NCBI GenBank assembly: GCA_016214925.1
Contig: JACRMO010000030.1
Location: forward strand, 1 to 11,374
Direction: 5' to 3'
Origin: Gammaproteobacteria bacterium
Lineage (GTDB): Bacteria; Pseudomonadota; Gammaproteobacteria; Thiohalobacterales; Thiohalobacteraceae
DNA length: 11,374 nucleotides
This document shows, in pieces, positions 1-4,203 of the stretch (the stretch's first letter is position 1; the number at the start of each line of letters is the position of its first letter). Made by a program: the position numbers and the translations under genes. The notes under the pieces are model-generated. The model was not told the DNA's origin. It made no database searches and worked only from the letters and a program-made list of their open reading frames with translations.

Positions 1-86
1 TGACGGATCGTTATGTGCGCGAGGTGGTGCGGGCAGTGCGGGTGCGGTTGGAGTGGGTTGATCCGGGTATGGGTCGGCGGCAATGA
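1..86 (+). CDS. 3' end of a START-domain-like protein gene (runs off left edge)
   Basis: The plus-strand reading frame is open from the left edge and ends at TGA 84-86. It encodes the 27-residue tail TDRYVREVVRAV...GRRQ. This tail nearly matches the end of the longer START-like fragment at 880-1287, with about 11 differences in 86 bases by eye, so it belongs to the same family of SRPBCC/START lipid-binding-fold proteins. Only the C-terminal helix is present. Whether the gene is intact further left cannot be seen; it could be the original gene or another decayed copy. No function beyond the fold is inferred. Confidence 0.55.
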   Translation, partial: TDRYVREVVRAVRVRLEWVDPGMGRRQ

Positions 87-130
87 TTCAGGGGGCGAAC
101 TGGTGTACGCAGGATATGCAGATCGTGCCA
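1..130 (+). repeat. Direct repeat of START gene 3' end, copy A
   Basis: This stretch repeats at 1202-1335. The coding part up to the stop is closely similar, and weaker similarity continues past the stop (TGATTCA, then a GGTGTA-type stretch, then GCAGATCG/GTAGATCG) to about position 130. The ParE toxin-antitoxin module begins just to the right of this copy. Confidence 0.7.
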
Positions 131-188
131 CCTGGAAGGTCAGTACTCGACTGACATGTTATGTTGCATACGCCACCTACCCTTAGTT

Positions 189-215
189 GTTGTATAGAGC
201 TATTGCTCGTACAAC
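189..215. repeat. Inverted repeat / stem-loop downstream of the ParE gene
   Basis: GTTGTA at 189-194 pairs with TACAAC at 210-215, and GAGC at 197-200 pairs with GCTC at 205-208. The loop is TATT, with a small bulge. It lies about 40 bases past the minus-strand toxin stop. It could end transcription of the toxin-antitoxin operon, but there is no T tract, so it is not a standard intrinsic terminator. Confidence 0.45.
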
Positions 216-263
216 GCTACCCATCGGCCGCGCCACATTGTGGCTGGATAGGCTTGTTATGTG
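209..263 (-). other. Imperfect palindrome overlapping the toxin stop codon (weakly attC-like)
   Basis: Read on the minus strand, GCACATAAC containing the toxin stop TAA is followed by GCCTATCC, a GCCACA-ATG-TGGC hairpin, GATGGGTAGC and GTTGTAC. GCCTATCCAGC pairs imperfectly with GATGGGTAGC. A stop codon inside an xxxTAAC box with a downstream GTT box recalls integron attC sites. However, the two outer boxes match poorly and no integrase is visible, so this is only a tentative structural note. Confidence 0.2.
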
Positions 264-571
264 CTGCTTTCGAATCGTTCCGCGATATTCTCGAACAGTC
301 TTTTCCCATGGATCACTGCCACAATCAGAATTCGCACGGACTCAATCTTATACACTAATCGATAGCTGTAAATGAATCGCTCTCGAATATGTTCATCGCC
401 GATCTCTGGGACGATGCGGCCAATCAATGGAAACTCACAGGTGCTCCGAGAAACCGATAATACTTCTGTGACAACTGCCCGAGCGTAATACTCGGAGTCC
501 CGCGCTATATATTCGGCGATGGCTTCGAGATCCTCGGTGGCCTCTGGCGACCAGGTTACTTCGATATCCAT
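257..571 (-). CDS. RelE/ParE-family toxin of a type II toxin-antitoxin system
   Basis: The product is 104 residues, the usual length for the family. It is a small RelE/ParE-fold toxin. The N-terminal half holds the helical hairpin after the first strand (WSPEATEDLEAIAEYI). The C-terminal half has the characteristic strands: GRIVPEIGDEHIRERF, then YRLVYKI, then a closing strand ending in VIHGKRLFE. ParE-type members poison gyrase and RelE-type members cleave mRNA on the ribosome; the sequence does not settle which applies here. The ATG (571-569) lies inside the end of the upstream antitoxin gene with a 16-base overlap, so the two are translationally coupled. The stop TAA (259-257) sits in a palindromic region. 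The family call is firm; the target is inferred. Confidence 0.85.
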   Translation of the reverse strand: MDIEVTWSPEATEDLEAIAEYIARDSEYYARAVVTEVLSVSRSTCEFPLIGRIVPEIGDEHIRERFIYSYRLVYKIESVRILIVAVIHGKRLFENIAERFESST

Positions 572-744
572 TTACCGAGTTTCCTTTCGACCTCATCCTG
601 GGTAAGCGTCCCTTCCTCCCCGGCGCGTTCGATTCCCCTGTGGATTTTCTCCACCACGTATAGGTGATACTGGACATCTTCCAATGAACAATCGTCAGGA
701 AGTTTATCAAGCAGTGCTTTTACCTCTTCTTTTGCAGTACTCAT
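556..744 (-). CDS. Antitoxin partner of the ParE-like toxin
   Basis: This 62-residue acidic, mostly helical protein is encoded directly upstream of the ParE-like toxin and overlaps its start by 16 bases. This is the standard antitoxin-first layout of type II systems. The sequence reads MSTAKEEVKALLDKLPDDCS followed by LEDVQYHLYVVEKI and a C-terminal LTQDEVERKLGKW helix. I see no clear ribbon-helix-helix or AbrB DNA-binding motif, so the antitoxin family is not named. The start ATG (744-742) has a strong ribosome-binding site, GGAGG at 758-754, nine bases upstream. It presumably neutralises the toxin by direct binding and may autoregulate the operon; both points are inferred from the arrangement. 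Confidence 0.75.
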   Translation of the reverse strand: MSTAKEEVKALLDKLPDDCSLEDVQYHLYVVEKIHRGIERAGEEGTLTQDEVERKLGKWISK

Positions 745-756
745 AATTCATCGCCT

Positions 757-885
757 CCATTTCCGGCAGGATACCTGCAACGACCGCATCCGGGTACCCG
801 AGCAGCAGCGCCGCGTGTATGTGCAGCGCATCGAGGTTTTCATTAAGGCTTAAAACGAGCGCGAGATCAAGGCACGCTCCGGCCC
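757..885. repeat. ~130 bp dispersed repeat, copy 1
   Basis: Shared marks with copies 2 and 3 are CCGAGCAGCAGCGC, then a CAGC(G/A)C(A/G)TCGA-type stretch, then CATTAAGGCTTAAA, then GCG(C/A)GAGATCAAGGC and GC(T/C)CCGGC. This copy lies immediately upstream of the antitoxin gene, overlapping its ribosome-binding region, and its right end runs straight into the truncated START-like fragment. On the minus strand all three copies can be read as a similar peptide containing LSLN and LLLGY. Confidence 0.75.
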
Positions 886-1287
886 GACATCGCGGAAAGC
901 CGGATCATCCGCGCAGAGGGCGATGTGCAGTGGGTCTTCCATCGGCTGCATTTCGCCGGTCCGGTGGCCGACCGCGTCTATGTGATGCGCAGCGTCGGCA
1001 GAACAATTGGTGCGGACGCGTACCGGGTAGAGTGGGCGCTGGCGCCGGAGGCGGTGCCGGCGGGCGAGGAGGGGATCACGCCACGTCAGTTCTCGGGTTT
1101 CTGGGAATTGCGCAGCGCCGATGACGGCAAGACGACCGAGGCGCGTTATGCGGTACACAGCGATCCGGGCGGCCGGATTCCGAGTTGGCTGGTGTCGCGC
1201 ATGACGGATCGTTATGTGCGCGAGGTGGTGCGTGCGGTGCGTGGGCGGTTGGGGAGGATTGATCCAGGTACGGGGCGGCGGCAGTGA
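880..1287 (+). pseudogene. 5'-truncated START-domain protein fragment
   Basis: The reading frame from about 880 to the TGA at 1285-1287 encodes RPDIAESRIIRAEGDVQW, then HFAGPVADRVYVMRS, YRVEWAL, GFWELR and a final TDRYVREVVRAV helix. This matches the C-terminal two thirds of bacterial START/SRPBCC lipid-binding-fold proteins. The expected N-terminal part is missing: left of about 880 the frame runs into dispersed repeat copy 1 and meets a stop at 844-846. The only start with START sequence after it is a GTG at 925, which would leave 120 residues. A GAGGG stretch lies just before that GTG, so a short product cannot be excluded. I read it as a remnant produced by a recombination junction at about 880-885. 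Confidence 0.65.
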
Positions 1288-1335
1288 TTCAATGGTGTGT
1301 ACCGCGGTGTATGCGGGGGATGTAGATCGCACCGT
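1202..1335 (+). repeat. Direct repeat of START gene 3' end, copy B
   Basis: This is the second copy of the sequence at 1-130. The coding part (1202-1287) is nearly the same, and weaker similarity continues past the stop to about 1335. Like copy A, it ends exactly where an accessory gene module begins, here the nucleotidyltransferase module. Confidence 0.7.
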
Positions 1336-1377
1336 CGTCTATCGGGTGTAACCCATGCCTTCGGACTTGTTTGTTAC

Positions 1378-1680
1378 CTACTCCCCGACCGTTAATTTCT
1401 CATAAATAAGCTGACTACACTCATGAATATATGTCGCGACATTTGGTGTTTCTTGGTCGTTGACAAAATTTTGAAGATCCAAGGGCCATGGACATACTTC
1501 TGCCATCTGATTCTCAAAATGAGGTGCTACTGCGCACCAAAGCGAAAAGGGGTCTTCACAAGCGCCAAGCATCTTTCCTGGAACCCACTCTACTTCAACA
1601 GCCAAGTCCAGATCGCTGTTGTGACTTGCTGTAGCCTTGAACCTGCTTCCAAAAATCTGAGTTACAGATAACCTTTTCCA
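1378..1680 (-). CDS. Nucleotidyltransferase-fold (MNT-like) protein without a clear start
   Basis: The minus-strand frame is open from a TGA at 1683-1681 down to TAG 1380-1378, about 100 codons. It encodes GSRFKATASHNSDLDLAVE, the GS...DxD signature of the DNA polymerase-beta-like nucleotidyltransferase superfamily, then WPLDLQ and a C-terminal THIHEC-like stretch (TYIHECSQLIYEK). Some MNT proteins AMPylate a HEPN toxin as an antitoxin, but no HEPN gene is visible here. The only standard start in frame, TTG at 1605, falls after the GS motif and would remove half the active site. The beginning of the frame overlaps the end of the upstream zinc-finger gene. Either the 5' end has decayed, a rare start (ATT at 1656) is used, or the frame is entered by -1 shifting from the upstream gene at GGAAAAG. 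The domain call is fairly firm; whether it is expressed is unknown. Confidence 0.55.
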   Translation of the reverse strand, partial: WKRLSVTQIFGSRFKATASHNSDLDLAVEVEWVPGKMLGACEDPFSLWCAVAPHFENQMAEVCPWPLDLQNFVNDQETPNVATYIHECSQLIYEKLTVGE

Positions 1681-2177
1681 TCACAGCGCGAACAATTGCC
1701 CATACCACCAGTTCCTTTACAGATGGGACATGTGTCACCTGGCTTGCTTCCCGAGGCTGGATTTTCTACGCCTAGCTCTTTTTCGTATTTATCAATCTTT
1801 GCCCAACAGCCTTGTAAAGTATTCTTGAGCTTCTTGACTTCCTCTTCTAGGGGGTGGACTCGCATTGTGATTTCCCGCTCTAGATTATTTATTCGCCCGA
1901 CTAGTCCTTTTTTTACTGCCAGTTCATTTTCAATAGCAGCTTCCAGCGATGCGCATTTTTCAATCAACTGGTTTATGGCAATAATGTTAAACCAGAATAT
2001 TTCTGACTTGCCTTGGGGCTCTTCTCCTTTATTAAATACATCCACGAAATGTTTTTCGTTGGCGCCCTTGGGGGCCATTGATCCATGGTATAGCCCGACA
2101 AGCTTGATGCTCCATCTGGCAAGGAACTGCTGTCCTTCTTCACTTAGGTATAAGTCAAATTCTGATAGATCTCTCAT
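1662..2177 (-). CDS. Coiled-coil protein with C-terminal DnaJ-type zinc finger, function unknown
   Basis: This 171-residue protein is not one I recognise as a named family. Residues 1-65 look globular. Residues about 68-135 are rich in heptad-like Leu/Ile/Glu/Lys and probably form a coiled coil. The last 22 residues hold two CxxCxGxG-type half-motifs, CPICKGTG at 150-157 and CSRCDGKG at 162-169, like the zinc-binding repeats of DnaJ. There is no J domain, so it is not a chaperone of that type. The start is ATG at 2177-2175 with a weak AAGG upstream. Its base composition is clearly more AT-rich than the hyf operon, which suggests horizontal gain. The nucleotidyltransferase frame begins across its 3' end, so the two probably form one operon or were once a fused or coupled pair. 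Confidence 0.6.
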   Translation of the reverse strand: MRDLSEFDLYLSEEGQQFLARWSIKLVGLYHGSMAPKGANEKHFVDVFNKGEEPQGKSEIFWFNIIAINQLIEKCASLEAAIENELAVKKGLVGRINNLEREITMRVHPLEEEVKKLKNTLQGCWAKIDKYEKELGVENPASGSKPGDTCPICKGTGGMGNCSRCDGKGYL

Positions 2178-2290
2178 TTGGAGCCTTCATGCATAACATT
2201 GTATCAGGCGGATTACGCAGTATTGGATGACAGGCCGCTTCCGCCTATTGTGCGATTCATGGAATCCGCTTGGCATAAATCGTCGCCCCA

Positions 2291-2442
2291 CATTTTCCGA
2301 ACAGGCTGCCCGCAACAGCTGCAACATGGTATCCGAGCAGCAGCGCCGCAAGTTTGCGAAGCACATCGACGTTTCCATTAAGGCTTAAAACTGGCGCGAG
2401 ATCAAGGCGCGCCCCGGCATTGAGACCGGCGACCCGGTCGGG
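2291..2442. repeat. ~130 bp dispersed repeat, copy 2
   Basis: It has the same marks as copy 1: CCGAGCAGCAGCGCCGC, CATTAAGGCTTAAAAC, and GCGCGAGATCAAGGCGCG. It lies about 110 bases upstream of the start of the zinc-finger gene. As in copy 3, its right end continues through a GGCAT(T/C)GAGA stretch directly into a hyfI 3' end. The 180-300 bases on its left hold no gene I can support. Confidence 0.75.
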
Positions 2443-2652
2443 TTAGCCGGGTTGGCGTTTTTCGATCAGCGCCAGGGTGTCAATTCGAGGGGCGTGGGCG
2501 GGCAGCCGCGCACGACGCCGTCCACGGGGATGACCTTGGACACGCCGCCGCAGCTGGCGTAGCTGCATCCGAATTCACCGCCGTCGGCGCCGCAGTCGCC
2601 CATCGCCAGCACCTGTTTCGGATCGGGCGTGGCATCGAAGGTGCGCTTCAGC
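2443..2652 (-). pseudogene. Truncated duplicate of hyfI (3' part only)
   Basis: On the minus strand the region encodes LKRTFDATPDPKQVLAMGDC, then GADGGEFGCSYASCGGVSK and RGCPPTPLEL. This is nearly the same as residues about 103-159 of the intact HyfI at 3672-4193. The 5' half, including the CxxC cluster ligands, is missing; the sequence switches to a dinD-like fragment at about 2650. Near the 3' end a 7-base gap relative to hyfI puts the remaining ALIEKRQPG out of frame; that tail ends at TAA 2445-2443. Both defects show a non-functional copy. The number of silent and conservative differences from hyfI indicates an old duplication or acquisition from a related strain. Confidence 0.85.
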
Positions 2653-2863
2653 TGGAACCACTGCCCAGCCCGATCATTTTCGTGACGCCACGAAAATGAT
2701 CCGAAGCCGCGTGGCCCGTGGCCTCGCAAGACCCCATGGCGTGCTGGATGGCGGTTTGAAAGTTCTCCCAGCGGGCATAACCCAGGTGGGCTTGCAGGTC
2801 GCGGGCGAACCAGAATTCGATGCCTTCCGCATCCGCCCGCCGGGCGGCGGCGCCAAAGAGAAC
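2651..2863 (-). pseudogene. dinD: Fragment of a DNA-damage-inducible protein D (DinD)-like gene
   Basis: The minus-strand frame encodes EGIEFWFARDLQAHLGYARW, then a helix with ENFQTAIQHAM and SDHFRGVTKMIGLGSGS. This resembles the N-terminal part of DinD, an SOS-inducible protein in Escherichia coli that interacts with RecA; the family has an EFWxARDLxxxLGY opening and a DHFxxVTKM(I/V)xxGSG segment. The product is cut off after GLGSGS, where the sequence joins the hyfI fragment in a different frame. Its 5' side runs into the antitoxin gene with no proper start. It is therefore only a remnant of about 70 residues. The family is recognised from memory of its motifs; a profile search would confirm it. 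Confidence 0.65.
2672..2701. repeat. Perfect 13-bp inverted repeat inside the dinD fragment
   Basis: GATCATTTTCGTG and CACGAAAATGATC form perfect 13-base arms around a 4-base spacer ACGC. It lies in the dinD-like remnant over the codons for DHFRGVTKMI and about 20 bases from the junction with the hyfI fragment. It could extrude as a hairpin and mark the breakpoint, or it may be a by-product of the coding sequence. Confidence 0.6.
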
Positions 2864-2865
2864 CG

Positions 2866-3189
2866 TCAACTGCCAGACGTAGCGCGGCGCTTTGTTGCAG
2901 GGCGACGCGGTTGCTTGGTGGCGCGTGGCTCGGCCAGTCGGCCCGTAACATACTTGTGGAGAACGCTGGCGATAAGCGTTTGGTAGGGCACGCCTTCTTC
3001 AAGTGCCTTAACTTGAATGTCGCTCAGATCGCCAGAGGACAGGCGGATGTTGACTCGACGGTCCTTAATGGCCGTAGCGCGCGCTGCTGCCTTGAACTTC
3101 GCAAGCTCGGCTTTGGTCGCAACGGACTTCAATTTGCCTTTCTCAAAGGCGGTCAGGATTTCATGTTCGTAGGCGTCAATTTTCGGCAT
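2866..3189 (-). CDS. Ribbon-helix-helix antitoxin paired with the BrnT-like toxin
   Basis: This product is 107 residues from ATG 3189-3187. I chose this start because AAGGTG lies just before it at a good distance; a GTG three codons earlier (3198) is possible. The first half is a charged helical region (AYEHEILTAFEKGKL). Then comes VNIRLSSGDLSDIQVKALEE followed by GVPYQTLIASVLHKYVTG, the strand-helix-helix pattern of CopG/MetJ-type antitoxins. The C-terminal tail is basic and rich in Arg, Lys and Thr. The protein presumably binds the BrnT-like toxin and the operon's own promoter. The toxin gene comes first and its stop overlaps this start by 14 bases, the toxin-before-antitoxin order typical of BrnTA modules. 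Confidence 0.75.
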   Translation of the reverse strand: MPKIDAYEHEILTAFEKGKLKSVATKAELAKFKAAARATAIKDRRVNIRLSSGDLSDIQVKALEEGVPYQTLIASVLHKYVTGRLAEPRATKQPRRPATKRRATSGS

Positions 3190-3469
3190 CTGTTTCACCT
3201 TGATTCAAATAGTCCCGTGTTGCCTTGCGGCTAGGGATTACGGTCTTGAGGAAGAAATAGTCTTTCTCCTCGACAAACGGCACCAAGTAAGCGTAGTTAT
3301 CACAGGCGACCACGAGAACGCGCTGCCCAGGATATTTCGCCTGGTTCGGGTGAGCCAAAATGTCCAGCAACCCACCAGCTTCGATTGAGACAACCATGCT
3401 CTCGAACGAAATACCCCGCTCTGCTTTGACAGTCTCGTTCTTCTCCGGGCTCCAGCGAAATGGTTTCAT
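3176..3469 (-). CDS. BrnT-like toxin of a type II toxin-antitoxin system
   Basis: This 97-residue protein starts with MKPFRWSPEKNETVKAERGI then SFESMVVSIEAGG, the BrnT-type opening (F-x-W-x-x-x-K-N-x-x-x-x-x-x-R-G-I-S-F-E). It continues with HPNQAKYPGQRVLVV, the strand YAYLVPFVEE and the C-terminal FLKTVIPSRKATRDYL. BrnT toxins adopt a RelE-like RNase fold and inhibit translation; that activity is inferred here. The gene overlaps the start of the downstream antitoxin by 14 bases. The ATG at 3469-3467 has no good Shine-Dalgarno sequence, so a low level of toxin initiation is likely. The dispersed repeat copy 3 begins some 45 bases upstream, so the promoter must lie in or beside that repeat. 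Confidence 0.75.
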   Translation of the reverse strand: MKPFRWSPEKNETVKAERGISFESMVVSIEAGGLLDILAHPNQAKYPGQRVLVVACDNYAYLVPFVEEKDYFFLKTVIPSRKATRDYLNQGETDAEN

Positions 3470-3514
3470 GAGGGCAGTTTACGTAGCTGTGTGCCTTTTG
3501 TCACCACACCGGGC

Positions 3515-3671
3515 CAGTGCCGATTCCAAGATGCCCGCCACGACTGCATCAAGATACCCGAGCAGCAGCGCAGTGGGTTCGTGCAGCACGTCGAGGTTCA
3601 TTAAGGCTTAAACCGGGCGCAAGATCAAGGCGCGCTCCGGCATCGAGATCGGTGATCTGGTCCCAGTCGAA
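3515..3671. repeat. ~130 bp dispersed repeat, copy 3
   Basis: This is the copy next to the intact hyfI. It has CCGAGCAGCAGCGC, CATTAAGGCTTAAA, GCGCAAGATCAAGGCGCGC and CTCCGGCATCGAGA, then about 25 bases up to the hyfI stop. It lacks a few bases compared with copies 1 and 2 (GGTTCATTAA versus GGTTTTCATTAA), which breaks the minus-strand reading frame shared by the other two. The stretch from 3470 to 3671 holds no gene that I can support beyond this repeat. Confidence 0.75.
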
Positions 3672-4193
3672 TCAGCCGGGTTGGCGTTTCTCGATCAGGG
3701 CCAGGATGGCTTTCATCAATTCCAGCGGCGTGGGCGGACAGCCGCGTACGATGCCGTCGACGGGGATGACTTTGGACACGCCGCCGCAGCTTGCGTAGCT
3801 GCAACCGAACTCGCCGCCGTCGGCGCCGCAGTCGCCCATCGCCAGTACCAGTTTCGGATCGGGGGTGGCATCGTAGGTGCGTTTGAGTGCGGCTTCCATG
3901 TGTTTGGTGACGGGGCCGGTGACCAGCAGCATGTCGGCGTGGCGTGGTGAGGCGACGAAGTGAACGCCGAAGCGTTCGATGCCGTAATAGGGATTGTTCA
4001 GCGCGTGGACTTCGAGTTCGCAGCCGTTGCAGGAACCGGCGTCGACTTCGCGGATGGCGAGGCTGCCGCTGAACAGTTCGCCGACGCGCGCGCGCACTTG
4101 TTCGCCGACTTCTTCGAAGGCGGGATCGCGAGCTGGGTCTACCGGTTCGGTGATGACGCCGATTTTGAGGGTCTTGTTGAACAGTCGCAGCAT
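3672..4193 (-). CDS. hyfI: NuoB/HyfI-like [4Fe-4S] small subunit of an Ehr/hydrogenase-4-type complex
   Basis: This 173-residue small subunit is related to HyfI, HycG and NuoB. It holds the single cubane cluster that passes electrons to or from the large subunit at the membrane-facing end of the peripheral arm. All four expected ligand positions are visible: Cys55 and Cys58 in SCNGCE, Cys122 in GDC, and Cys152 in GCPPTP; Cys131 and Cys136 are extra. The ATG (4193-4191) follows the corrected hyfG stop by 10 bases, with only a weak GAGA as ribosome-binding site. It is the last gene of the operon, and no terminator is evident before repeat copy 3. A broken duplicate of its 3' half lies at 2443-2652. 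Confidence 0.88.
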   Translation of the reverse strand: MLRLFNKTLKIGVITEPVDPARDPAFEEVGEQVRARVGELFSGSLAIREVDAGSCNGCELEVHALNNPYYGIERFGVHFVASPRHADMLLVTGPVTKHMEAALKRTYDATPDPKLVLAMGDCGADGGEFGCSYASCGGVSKVIPVDGIVRGCPPTPLELMKAILALIEKRQPG

Positions 4194-4203
4194 CGTAGTG
4201 TTC

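Noticed and set aside
850..1332. Long minus-strand reading frame of 160 codons opposite the START-like fragment
   Set aside because: It is a shadow of GC-rich coding sequence on the plus strand; its Arg/His/Pro-rich translation has no recognisable domain.
2466..3002. Single 178-residue gene spanning the hyfI fragment and beyond
   Set aside because: It joins a true hyfI-derived frame to the antisense or wrong frame of dinD and antitoxin sequence; the upstream half has no coding similarity.
770..3645. Possible CRISPR array because of repeated sequence
   Set aside because: The repeats are over 100 bases long, about 1.2-1.5 kb apart and diverged, with genes between them; there are no short regular spacers and no cas genes.
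757..3671. Insertion sequence explaining the repeats
   Set aside because: No transposase frame, terminal inverted repeats or target-site duplications were found around the copies.
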